12,985 nucleotides of DNA from Thermoflexus sp. (GTDB taxonomy: Bacteria; Chloroflexota; Anaerolineae; Thermoflexales; Thermoflexaceae). The DNA lies in assembly GCA_017743605.1 (NCBI GenBank), contig JAGHYO010000049.1:1-12985 (forward strand). The letters run 5' to 3'. This document shows, in pieces, positions 6,337-12,985 of the stretch. The position numbers and the translations under genes were made by a program. Numbering within the stretch: position 1 is the first letter of the stretch; each line of letters opens with the position of its first letter. A model generated the notes under the pieces. That model did not search any database and was not told the DNA's origin. It saw only the letters and a program-made list of their open reading frames with translations.

Positions 6337-7296
6337 TCATTCGTAGAGCCAGCAGCGCACCATGCGTCCCTCCCGATGGATCACCGGCGGGTCCTGGGCG
6401 CACTTCTCAAACCGGAGGGGGCAGCGATCGGCAAACCGACAACCCGGAGGGAACTGGATCAGGCCAGGGGGGCGGCCCGGGATGAACGTAAGCTCCCCGC
6501 GATGGCGGAGGCGGGGCACGCTGGCCAGCAAACCCTCGGAATACGGATGTAGCGGCTTGCGAAAGAACCGTTGCGCATCGCTGAGCTCCACGATCTGGCC
6601 CGCGTACATCACTGCCACCCGGTCGGCGAGCTCGCTGGAGACCGCGATGTCATGGGTGATCAAGATGAACGAAACCCTCAGCTCCCACTTGATCTGTTTC
6701 AGCTTGTTGAAGATGTTTGCTTGGGTGAGCACATCGAGGGCTGAGGTGGGCTCGTCCAGGAGGATCAGGCGGGGAGAGGTGATCAGGGCCATGGCGATGG
6801 CGGCGCGCTGACGCATCCCCCCGCTGAGCTCGAACGCATATCGTTGCAGGAAAGCCTCCGGGATCCCCACCAGTCGGAACAGGATTCGAGCCCGCTCCAT
6901 TGCCTCCGCCCGGCTCATCCCCAGCTGGCTCAGCGCCGGCTCGACGATTTGGTCCCCCACTCGCAGCACGGGATTGAAGGCGTTCATGGCCGCCTGTGGA
7001 ACCAGAGAGATCAGCTTCCAGCGGACTTCGCGCCGGAAGCTTTCATCGTCCAGACGCATCAGATCCAGTCCATCCAGGAGGATGGACCCATGGTAGGCGG
7101 CCACGTTGCGGGGCAGCAGGCGCAGGATCGCTCGGCCCAGGGAGGACTTGCCGCACCCGGACTCGCCCAGGATGACCAAGCCCTCGTTCTCTCCCACCTC
7201 CAAATCCACCCCGTCTACCGCGCGCACGATCCCCGCTCGGGTCCGAAAGTGGAGGGTCAGGTTGGATATCTGGAGGAGGGCCTTCGAAGATGTCAT
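6337..7296 (-). CDS. Opp/Dpp-type ABC importer ATPase, first subunit (DppD/OppD-like)
   Basis: The protein has 319 residues. The start ATG 7296 lies 5 nt after the stop of the upstream permease, with GGGAG in that gene's end. Motifs in order are Walker A GESGCGKSS (44-52), Q101 of the Q-loop in VPQAAMNAFNP, signature LSGGMRQR (157-164), Walker B LILLDEP (177-183), the D-loop in TSALDV and H215 of the H-loop in THDIA. The oligo_HPY region starts at HPYSEGLLASVP (250-261) and carries cysteines C286, C292, C299 and C315, arranged like the Fe-S ligands described in DppD/DppF proteins. The QAAMNAFNPV segment with MRQR after the signature is typical of the D-type subunit, so this and the following gene form the usual heterodimer. 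It energises uptake of the solute delivered by the lipoprotein encoded at the head of the operon. Confidence 0.95.
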   Translation of the reverse strand: MTSSKALLQISNLTLHFRTRAGIVRAVDGVDLEVGENEGLVILGESGCGKSSLGRAILRLLPRNVAAYHGSILLDGLDLMRLDDESFRREVRWKLISLVPQAAMNAFNPVLRVGDQIVEPALSQLGMSRAEAMERARILFRLVGIPEAFLQRYAFELSGGMRQRAAIAMALITSPRLILLDEPTSALDVLTQANIFNKLKQIKWELRVSFILITHDIAVSSELADRVAVMYAGQIVELSDAQRFFRKPLHPYSEGLLASVPRLRHRGELTFIPGRPPGLIQFPPGCRFADRCPLRFEKCAQDPPVIHREGRMVRCWLYE

Positions 7297-7301
7297 CTTG
7301 A

Positions 7302-8648
7302 TCAGATCTCCCGCAGGCGAGGATTGAACACCCGATCCAAGGCGAAGCCGACCGTTGAGAACGAGAGCCCTGCCACCATCAGCAAGAGGGCGGGCTCCAG
7401 CACCCAGTAGTAAGAGCCCTGGAGAAGGCTCCCGCTGAAGATCGCCTCGTCCAGCACCTTCCCCCACGTGGGCAGCACAGGATCCCCCAGCCCCAGGACG
7501 GCCAGGGAGGCCTCTAGGAAGACGAAGCTGGGCACGCCGATGACCAAGTTGGGGATCACCAGGGGGAGGACACGGGGCAGCAGGTAACGGAGGATGATCC
7601 GCCAGCTCCCGGCCCCATAAGCTTGTGCGGCTTCGATGTAGGGCAGCTCCCGGATCTGGAGAAAGATCGCCCGGTAGTTCTTGATGGTGATGCTAAAAAC
7701 GGAGAGGAGGATGGATATCCCTAAGATCACCACCAGGCTACGGGAGTAAAGGGTGCCCACCAGGATGAGGACCGGGAGGAAGGGGATGATGGAGAAGATC
7801 TCCACCAGGCGCTGGATCAGCTCGTCCACCCATCCCCGGAACCACACCCCCACGGCGGCCAGCCACATCGCGATCAGGGTGGTCCCCACGGAGCCCAGCA
7901 GCCCAAAGGCCATGGCCACCGGGAAGCCCCAGAGCAGGGCCACTCCTAAATCCCGGCGATAGCGATCGGTCCCCGCCCAGCCGTAAACCTGCCCGTAGGC
8001 GATGAACTCCACATCCACATCCGAGTCCGGCTCAAAGGTGACGGCCTCCACACGCAACCGGTAGGTCCCCTTCCGCACCTGTGGGGGGGATGTATCCGGA
8101 ACGGCGAAGAGGGCTTCCTCCGGGGGGACGCCCCCCAGGCGCTGGAGCAGCCGGCGGTCCTGGGCGAACCGGAACCCCTGTTTCATCCCCTCGGCGCGCA
8201 GCTCCATGATCCGAAGGGAGCGTCCGTCTGGGGTCTTCCAGGTTGCCGTCACGAAGGGAGCCTTCTCCTGGAACTGGGCCCAGATGTAGAGGGCTAACTC
8301 TTGCGGGAAGGTGTCATAGGGGTAATCGAAGATGAACTCCGTCTCGATCCGCCGTCCCTCGCCGGCTGGCTGGCTGCGCTTCAGAGAAGGCTGATCCCGG
8401 GTGCTGAAGATCAAGGTGTCCGCCAGTCTTTCGCGCCGGAACCAATTCACCCAGGCGGGCGGGACCTGACGGGGCAACCGATACCAGACCTCCTCTCCCC
8501 CGCGCCACAGGCGGACAGCCTCGGAGTAAGGGATCCGAATGGGCACCAGGATCGAAAGCCCGAGCATGATCAGGATGATGCTCCCCCCGAGGAGGGCCGA
8601 GGGATAATAACGCAGCTCTTTCAGCAGATCCCTCAGCCAGCGCCTCAT
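7302..8648 (-). CDS. Opp/Dpp-type ABC importer permease (DppC-like) with large extracytoplasmic insertion
   Basis: The protein has 448 residues, against about 300 for usual DppC/OppC. The ATG overlaps the stop of the preceding permease by 4 nt (ATGA). The first membrane helix is at about 18-36. The landmark GTDRYRRDL (226-234), which in ordinary family members follows the first helix closely, comes only after about 185 polar residues (about 38-222). These hold strands and aromatic residues, end at about YGQVYGW, and should face outside. Five further helices follow. The cytoplasmic EAA loop that docks on the ATPases is EAAQAYGAG to LLP (339-358), and the C-terminus has the familiar GLGDPVLPTWG (386-396) and FNPRLREI end. 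It forms the translocation pore with the DppB-like partner. The insertion may contact the oversized binding protein; that is inference. Confidence 0.94.
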   Translation of the reverse strand: MRRWLRDLLKELRYYPSALLGGSIILIMLGLSILVPIRIPYSEAVRLWRGGEEVWYRLPRQVPPAWVNWFRRERLADTLIFSTRDQPSLKRSQPAGEGRRIETEFIFDYPYDTFPQELALYIWAQFQEKAPFVTATWKTPDGRSLRIMELRAEGMKQGFRFAQDRRLLQRLGGVPPEEALFAVPDTSPPQVRKGTYRLRVEAVTFEPDSDVDVEFIAYGQVYGWAGTDRYRRDLGVALLWGFPVAMAFGLLGSVGTTLIAMWLAAVGVWFRGWVDELIQRLVEIFSIIPFLPVLILVGTLYSRSLVVILGISILLSVFSITIKNYRAIFLQIRELPYIEAAQAYGAGSWRIILRYLLPRVLPLVIPNLVIGVPSFVFLEASLAVLGLGDPVLPTWGKVLDEAIFSGSLLQGSYYWVLEPALLLMVAGLSFSTVGFALDRVFNPRLREI

Positions 8649-9796
8649 GGGGCCCCCTGTTCGATGCCCGGCCCGCCGACCCGCACCCGCGGGTCGACGA
8701 TGGCGTAGAGGATGTCCAGGATGAGCACGGTCAGGGCCAACAGATAAGCGAAGATGACCGTGGCCCCTACAATCACGGGAGTGTCCGTCAGCCCGATGGC
8801 CTCATAGATCACCCGGCCCAGCCCAGGCCAGTTGAACACCCTCTCCAGGATCGGCGCGCCGGTCCACGAGGTGATCAGCACGATGGCGAAGCTGGTGAGG
8901 ATGTTCGGCAGGGTGGGCCGAAGGATATATCGGCGCTCGATCTCGCGGCCCTTCAGGCCCTTGGCCCGTGCCATCTCCACATAGTCCTCCCCCGCGTAGA
9001 TCAGGAAGAAGGTGCGGTTAGCGTAGGCGTTGACGAAGAAGTTGCTCAGGGTGAGGGCCAGGGTCGGCAGGATCAGATGGCGCAGCAGGCTCAGGGCGTA
9101 GCCCGGAGCGTCCGGTGGCGGGGGCACATCCACCATGCCTCCGAAGGGGAGCCAGCGGAGGAGGGCGGCGAAGATCAGGATCAGGAAAACCCCATAAAAC
9201 CAGGCCGGCCCTGAGGAGAGAGGGGCCAGCCCGATCACCAGCCGATCAAAAAAGTGGCCGTAACGCCGAGAGAGGGCCAGACCGGCCCATAGGGTCAGGA
9301 AGAAGATCAGGATGTTGCTGGTGCTCAAAAGGAGCAGGGTGGGTGGCAGCCGCTCCAGGAGGATCAAGCGCACCTGTCGCGATCCGGTGTCGCTGGAGAT
9401 CTGGTAGGAGCGCCCCAGGTTCAGGAGGAGGGCATCCCGGAGATAGATCACGCTCCGCAGCAGGAAGGGCTGATCCAGACCGAAGTACTGCTCCCACTGT
9501 CGCACCAGCTCCTGTTGCACGCGGGCCCGCGCCTCCGGCGGAAGGGAACGAAAGTAAGGGTCGGCCAACATCGCCTGGGCCACTATCTCGCGGATTTCGG
9601 CGCGGCGGATCTGGTCGACGTATCCGCCCATGTTGGCGATCAGGATGGTGAGATAGACGGCAACGACTACTGTGATCGCCAGGATGAGGAGGCGGAAGGC
9701 GACGAAGAAAAGCACTCGCCGGGCCGTTTCGATCAGAGGCGCTGCCGGGACGATGGCTTCAGACCGAGTGGTCGTAAGGAGCGCGCTCTCTTCCAT
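8645..9796 (-). CDS. Opp/Dpp-type ABC importer permease (DppB-like)
   Basis: The protein has 383 residues from ATG 9796, which has AAGGGA 8 nt upstream; the in-frame ATG at 9844 would lie within the intergenic hairpin and is rejected. The first helix is at about 26-55. A mainly charged helical segment of about 50 residues (about 56-105) then precedes FGLDQPFLLR and LNLGRSY (105-131), which usually follow the first helix more closely; the protein is longer than the common 310-330. Further landmarks are LRHLILPTLALTL (238-250), the EAA-type loop DYVEMARAKGL to PTLP (271-297), FNWPGLGR (321-328) and the terminal LDILYAIVDPRVR (360-372). It pairs with the DppC-like permease downstream, with which it shares an ATGA overlap. 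It lies 75 nt after the binding-protein gene, the gap being occupied by a strong hairpin. Confidence 0.94.
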   Translation of the reverse strand: MEESALLTTTRSEAIVPAAPLIETARRVLFFVAFRLLILAITVVVAVYLTILIANMGGYVDQIRRAEIREIVAQAMLADPYFRSLPPEARARVQQELVRQWEQYFGLDQPFLLRSVIYLRDALLLNLGRSYQISSDTGSRQVRLILLERLPPTLLLLSTSNILIFFLTLWAGLALSRRYGHFFDRLVIGLAPLSSGPAWFYGVFLILIFAALLRWLPFGGMVDVPPPPDAPGYALSLLRHLILPTLALTLSNFFVNAYANRTFFLIYAGEDYVEMARAKGLKGREIERRYILRPTLPNILTSFAIVLITSWTGAPILERVFNWPGLGRVIYEAIGLTDTPVIVGATVIFAYLLALTVLILDILYAIVDPRVRVGGPGIEQGAP

Positions 9797-9817
9797 TTCC
9801 CCATTCCCTTGCGCAAA

Positions 9818-9850
9818 GCGGGGGTGAGGCTCTCGACGCCTCACCCCCGC
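9818..9850 (-). terminator. 13-bp perfect hairpin between binding-protein and permease genes
   Basis: The arms GCGGGGGTGAGGC (9818-9830) and GCCTCACCCCCGC (9838-9850) are exactly complementary around a 7-base loop. The hairpin lies 21 nt after the stop of the solute-binding protein and 21 nt before the permease start. On the transcribed strand it is followed only by CTTTGCGC, so a full intrinsic terminator is unlikely. Hairpins at this place in binding-protein operons commonly protect the upstream mRNA end and reduce downstream expression, giving excess binding protein. Confidence 0.7.
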
Positions 9851-9871
9851 AGACGTCTTAGCCGGAACCTC

Positions 9872-12406
9872 TCACCGGGTGCTGACGAAGTCCAGGGAGG
9901 CAAAGGCTGGCAGGCTCGCCGGCTTGACCGTGACGACGACCTCCAGCCGGTTGCTGCCCGTCCCCAGCTTCTGGGTCACGTCGCCGGCCAGGCGGATCTG
10001 GTAGCGGCCCTCCGCCACGGGGGTCGCCTCCCCGCGGGCGGCCACCTGCCCCTGAGCGTCGAAGACCAGATAACGGACGCTCTCGACGTCCGCCGCCGGA
10101 TAAGGTCGATCCTTCTCGTTCACGCTGACCTCGAAGGCGGCCTCGCTTCCGGCGGTCACCTGGCTGGGCCCCTCCACGCTCACGCTGGCCAGGCGCGGCT
10201 CGCTGAACCGAGCCCACTTGTCGGGCGGATCCGGAAAGTCCGCAAACCGCTTCAGGATGACGGTCTTCTCCGTCGGGAAGACCTTGTCCAGCAGGAAGGG
10301 ACCCGTTCCGACCCAGAAGTGGTTGTGTTCCTCCACCCACTTCTTCAGGTTGGCGTAGCGGCTCTGGATCTCCTCCGCCTTCACATACTCCCCCATCGTG
10401 GGGGCGTAGGGAAGATCCCCCTCGCTGGCTGCCTGCTCCAGCGTGGCCTTCAGCACATCCAGGCTGGGTCCGGCCACCATGTTCATCCACTCGACCTTCA
10501 GCTTCTCCGCCTTGGCAGAGGAGAACGTCAGCTTCTGATCCGCCTCCGCCCGGATCCCGAGGGCCAGGGTGTGCCACGGGCCCGGCCCGAAGCTGTAATC
10601 CGGGAACCAGGTCCAACTGGCGGCCAGGACCTCCGCGTCCAGCTCGAAGGCGTCCACGTAGGTCTCGATCACCAGCGGGTTCGTCGAGACAATGCGGAGG
10701 CCCTTGAAGCGCTGAATGAACGATTCGAAGGCCGGGACGGACGACTCATCGTAGATCGGGCTGTCCGGCTTGGCCCGATCGAAGGTCAGGATCATGCCCA
10801 GGATGAAATCCCCCAGGGAGAGGGACGAGCCGTCGTGCCACTTCACCTTCTGGAACATGTCCGCCGGGTAATACACGGTGACCTTGGCCTGGACGCTGAC
10901 CGGCTGGGTGTAGCGCTCGCTGGCCCGGACGAACCGCTGGGCTGTCGCATCCCAGTCCACAAAGGCGTCATCGGGGACCTGGATGTCCTTGGCGGTCTGG
11001 AGGGAGACCCAATCCAGGGTGCGGATCACCGGCAGCCCTTCCCGGACCACCACCTCCGCCCGCTCCAGCCGCTGCGGCCAGAAGAGCCCGGTGTAAGGAT
11101 CCGGCATCGCCGCCGGATCGCTGGTGGCCCGGGTGACGAAGCTGTCAGAGACCCAGTTGGAGCCCGCCACCGGGTTATAGGGGTTGATCAGGATCCCGCT
11201 GAAAGCAACGCGCACCCGGGGGGCGGGATTCTGGAGCCAGCGCAGGGTGTAGGGGAGCAGTCGGGACGATCCGATGCCGCCGGCCAGATCGTAGGCCGCC
11301 GTCAGATCCGCCCTGCGGGCGTTGAAGGACTGCTGATCCGCCAGCCACACCCGCACGGAGTCCTTCAAGGCCAGCTCCATCGCGCGGCGGAACAGCTCGG
11401 CCCGCTCCTCCAGGGTCTGATACTGCCGGTTCTGCAGCTGGGTGGCGACGTCCAGAAACTCCGGAGAGGGCTTGTAAGCGCTGCCCAAGGGAGTGCCGCC
11501 CAGGGGGCCGCTCCGCGGAGTGTAGAAATCAGCGAACGCCGTGGAATCGTCCCGGGAGATCGCCGTAGTAATCCATCCGCCGGTGTAGAGGTGCCACTTG
11601 CCCTCGGCCGGATCGCCTGTCAGCCAGATGGGGGCGGCCTCCCGGCGGGTCTTGTACTGCCGATCCACGATGAACCCCACTTGTTCTACGAGGCTTGCGA
11701 TGTAGTCGCCGATGGGCTTGCGCTCGTCCTCGGGGCGGATGATGAAAATCACCGTGATCGGTTGCCCTTTATACTGCCACTTGCCATCGGGGCCCTGGGT
11801 GGCTCCCAGCGCCTTCATGCGCTCGGCGATGGCCTGCTTGGCCTTTTCCGGATCGTGGGCATACTGGCGCTCCAGGGCGCGCGCCAGGTCCACGTATCGC
11901 GCATAATCCGGGAAGGCGGAGTTGAGAGGGAGCAGCTTGGGGACCGCCAGGCCTCCGTAGATCTCCTGGACAATGTAGTTGCGATCGATCAGCCAATTGA
12001 GCGCCTCCCGGATCTGAGGATCCGCGAAGGGGTTGAGGCGGCCATCTTTGAAATTCAACACCGGGTTGGAGGTCAGCTCCACGTAAGCGCCGAAAGCCAG
12101 GTTGTAGGCCAGCTTGGGGTCGCCGCGCACCGTCTTGAACAGCTGGGGGTTCGAGACCGTCTCGGCGAAGAGGTCGATCTGGCCGGCCTGAAGCTGCTGG
12201 ATTCCTGCCTCTTGCGAGGCGACCGTGGAGACGACGATCTCCTGAATGCCGGCGGGAACAGGGGTGGGCGGCGGCGCCTGTGTCGGTGTAGCAGCGGGAG
12301 CGGCCGTGGGCGTCAAAGGAACGGGGGTCGCGGGGCGGCATGCGCCGAGCACGGCCACACCGAGCACCACCAGAAGAGCGAGCCAACGCGAGCGGTTGAG
12401 CCTCAT
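9872..12406 (-). CDS. Family-5 ABC solute-binding lipoprotein with apparently permuted halves and a C-terminal Ig-like domain
   Basis: The protein has 844 residues, against about 500-600 for usual SBP family 5. The ATG has GAGGAGGGG 5 nt upstream. A lipoprotein signal ends in LGAC (C23 as lipid anchor), followed by a Pro/Thr/Ala linker (24-52). Section A (about 54-392) starts with IQEIVVSTVASQEAGIQQLQ and AGQIDLFAE (74-82). It continues with DPQIREALNWLIDRNYIVQE (129-148) and DPEKAKQAIAERM (185-197), landmarks normally found in the second half of the family. Section B (about 397-735) starts VRVAFSGILINPYNP (398-412) and has VKWHDGSSLSLGDF (521-534) and WVGTGPFLLDK (698-708), then KRFADFPDPPDKW; these normally form the first half. 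The order is thus swapped. Residues 736-844 look like an Ig-like beta domain. It captures the solute outside the membrane for the importer encoded behind it; peptides or oligosaccharides are both possible. Confidence 0.92.
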   Translation of the reverse strand: MRLNRSRWLALLVVLGVAVLGACRPATPVPLTPTAAPAATPTQAPPPTPVPAGIQEIVVSTVASQEAGIQQLQAGQIDLFAETVSNPQLFKTVRGDPKLAYNLAFGAYVELTSNPVLNFKDGRLNPFADPQIREALNWLIDRNYIVQEIYGGLAVPKLLPLNSAFPDYARYVDLARALERQYAHDPEKAKQAIAERMKALGATQGPDGKWQYKGQPITVIFIIRPEDERKPIGDYIASLVEQVGFIVDRQYKTRREAAPIWLTGDPAEGKWHLYTGGWITTAISRDDSTAFADFYTPRSGPLGGTPLGSAYKPSPEFLDVATQLQNRQYQTLEERAELFRRAMELALKDSVRVWLADQQSFNARRADLTAAYDLAGGIGSSRLLPYTLRWLQNPAPRVRVAFSGILINPYNPVAGSNWVSDSFVTRATSDPAAMPDPYTGLFWPQRLERAEVVVREGLPVIRTLDWVSLQTAKDIQVPDDAFVDWDATAQRFVRASERYTQPVSVQAKVTVYYPADMFQKVKWHDGSSLSLGDFILGMILTFDRAKPDSPIYDESSVPAFESFIQRFKGLRIVSTNPLVIETYVDAFELDAEVLAASWTWFPDYSFGPGPWHTLALGIRAEADQKLTFSSAKAEKLKVEWMNMVAGPSLDVLKATLEQAASEGDLPYAPTMGEYVKAEEIQSRYANLKKWVEEHNHFWVGTGPFLLDKVFPTEKTVILKRFADFPDPPDKWARFSEPRLASVSVEGPSQVTAGSEAAFEVSVNEKDRPYPAADVESVRYLVFDAQGQVAARGEATPVAEGRYQIRLAGDVTQKLGTGSNRLEVVVTVKPASLPAFASLDFVSTR

Positions 12407-12454
12407 GGTTTCCCCTCCTCGCTTGGGTTGAGCACCAACGCAAAGACGCTTATT

Positions 12455-12483
12455 ATTTTAATTAGCCGAACCAAAGGTGTCAA
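12455..12483 (-). promoter_or_regulatory. Sigma70-type promoter of the importer operon
   Basis: On the minus strand a perfect -35 box TTGACA (12483-12478) is followed by a 17-bp spacer and TAAAAT as -10 box (12460-12455). It sits in the one AT-rich patch of the region. Transcription would start near 12448, giving a leader of about 40 nt before the binding-protein ATG at 12406. Confidence 0.8.
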
Positions 12484-12615
12484 TCCTCCCGTGTGGATGG
12501 GGCCTTCGTGAACAGGCGTGAGGGGTTGAGGGAAGGCGCCGACAATGCCGCCCCCGGCCTCTGGAGCCCGAAGTGAAGCTATGCCAAGCCCCTCCGGATC
12601 CTGCACTGGAGGGCC

Positions 12616-12629
12616 CCTGGAGCTCCAGG
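12616..12629. repeat. 14-bp perfect palindrome, possible operator
   Basis: CCTGGAGCTCCAGG is its own reverse complement and lies 52 bp before the start of the divergent plus-strand gene. A related CTGGAG element occurs just upstream (12606-12611). It could bind a dimeric regulator, but in such GC-rich DNA a chance palindrome is also possible. Confidence 0.3.
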
Positions 12630-12681
12630 AACGAAAAATAAAGCGATCTACGCCGGAGAGATTTCGATCAGGAGATCAGAC

Positions 12682-12985
12682 ATGCCTCGGCCGGTTCGCA
12701 TCCGGCCCCGGCCCGGAGAGGGAGAGTTGCAACCCCGGGAGTGGCTCCTTCTGCTGGGTGCCCTCCTGCTGGCCGCCCTGCTCTGCGCAGGGGGCTTTCA
12801 ATATCTGCAGCGCTCCCTCGCCGCGGATCTCAGGGGAGCGCCCGCGGCGACGCCCCGACCGACCTGGACGCCCGCTCCCTCGCCGACGCCCACGCCTCCG
12901 GAGCCTACCCCCACGCCGACCCTCCCCGCCGCCGTTCAGGTGGGGATCTTCGTGAAAGTGACCGGCGCCGTCGATCAGGGACTCA
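12682..12985 (+). CDS. Membrane-anchored protein with Pro/Thr linker, probable SH3-like domain, 3'-truncated
   Basis: The frame is open from ATG 12682 to the window end (101 codons seen). AGGAG at 12670-12674 lies 7 nt before the start. A positively charged N-terminus (MPRPVRIRPRP) precedes one hydrophobic helix (about 21-38), giving an N-in single-pass anchor. A linker rich in Pro, Thr and Ala with TPTP repeats (about 54-82) follows. The visible part ends in VQVGIFVKVTGAVDQGL, which resembles the first strands of bacterial SH3-like domains that often continue with a LRLRAGPG-type motif; the deciding part is outside the window. Such proteins are common envelope components in Chloroflexota. 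It is divergent from the importer operon, and nothing in the sequence ties it functionally to transport. Confidence 0.75.
   Translation, partial: MPRPVRIRPRPGEGELQPREWLLLLGALLLAALLCAGGFQYLQRSLAADLRGAPAATPRPTWTPAPSPTPTPPEPTPTPTLPAAVQVGIFVKVTGAVDQGL

Larger units (their letters stand above)
12407..12681. other. Divergent intergenic region (275 bp)
   Basis: This region separates the binding-protein gene from the divergent plus-strand gene. It holds the operon promoter and ribosome site on the minus strand, a 14-bp palindrome at 12616-12629 and the ribosome site of the plus-strand gene. No riboswitch, convincing small ORF or clear plus-strand promoter was found. Confidence 0.6.

Noticed and set aside
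6293..6340. ATG 6340 as start of the second ATPase
   Set aside because: It overlaps the preceding stop as ATGA and remains possible, but has no ribosome site, while ATG 6292 has AGGAG. The extra residues are not part of the ABC fold.
7983..8531. DppC insertion as a separate gene or frameshift product
   Set aside because: The frame is continuous with the rest of the permease, without internal stop, start with ribosome site, or change in base composition.
9818..9850. Hairpin as a complete intrinsic terminator of the binding-protein gene
   Set aside because: Only three T residues follow the stem on the transcribed strand, and the importer genes downstream have no promoter of their own that I can see.
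9872..12406. Binding-protein gene as a fusion of two complete SBPs
   Set aside because: Each landmark of the family occurs only once. Each section corresponds to about half a family member, which fits a permutation better than a tandem fusion.
9515..12511. Very long open frame (998 codons) on the plus strand
   Set aside because: It lies antisense to the binding-protein and permease genes, crosses their boundary and their promoter, and has no family motifs. It is open only because of GC-rich codon use on the real strand.
12545..12955. 136-codon plus-strand frame in the divergent region
   Set aside because: It is Pro/Arg-rich low-complexity sequence, overlaps the frame starting at 12682, which has a ribosome site and a membrane anchor, and has no Shine-Dalgarno sequence.

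Overview
The window is GC-rich bacterial DNA, most likely from a thermophilic member of the Chloroflexota (Thermoflexus or Anaerolineae type). This rests on the gene families, Pro/Thr-rich linkers behind lipoprotein or membrane anchors, an outsized family-5 binding protein and ATGA-coupled genes. It is an inference, because no rRNA or other phylogenetic marker is present. The first 19 bases are an exact Tn5/Nextera transposon-end adaptor, so the left edge is a library artefact and the first gene is cut.

Layout. Left, plus strand: the 3' part of a protein with two tandem OB-fold-like repeats, overlapping by ATGA a DUF58 protein. The DUF58 stop faces the stop of the next gene with 2 nt between them. 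Centre, minus strand, read from about 12.45 kb down to 1.9 kb: nine genes in a row. A strong sigma70-type promoter (TTGACA, 17 bp, TAAAAT) precedes a very large family-5 solute-binding lipoprotein. A 13-bp perfect hairpin follows it, then two DppB/DppC-type permeases, two DppD/DppF-type ATPases and a 64-aa two-helix membrane protein. Behind these come a degenerate TyrA-like Rossmann protein, a GT4-type glycosyltransferase and a Wzm-type ABC-2 permease. Gaps are -4 to 75 nt, so one long transcript is possible, but the last three genes may be a separate unit. Right, plus strand: the start of a membrane-anchored protein with a Pro/Thr linker, divergent from the binding protein and cut by the window end. 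No intergenic stretch reaches 300 bases; the longest is the 275-bp divergent region at 12407-12681. No RNA gene, mobile element or CRISPR was seen.

How the genes work together. The five-gene set SBP-permease-permease-ATPase-ATPase is a complete Opp/Dpp-type importer for peptides, oligosaccharides or similar solutes. Its unusual feature is the binding protein: the conserved landmarks of the family appear in swapped order. The half that normally follows the TGPY/NPDYW region comes first, and the half with KWHDGS and TGP comes second, followed by a probable Ig-like domain. Both permeases carry enlarged segments after the first membrane helix, about 180 extra residues in the DppC-type one. This suggests a structurally divergent importer subtype, and it is the best candidate for something new here. 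The glycosyltransferase and ABC-2 permease point to surface glycan synthesis and export, but the permease's ATPase partner is not in the window.
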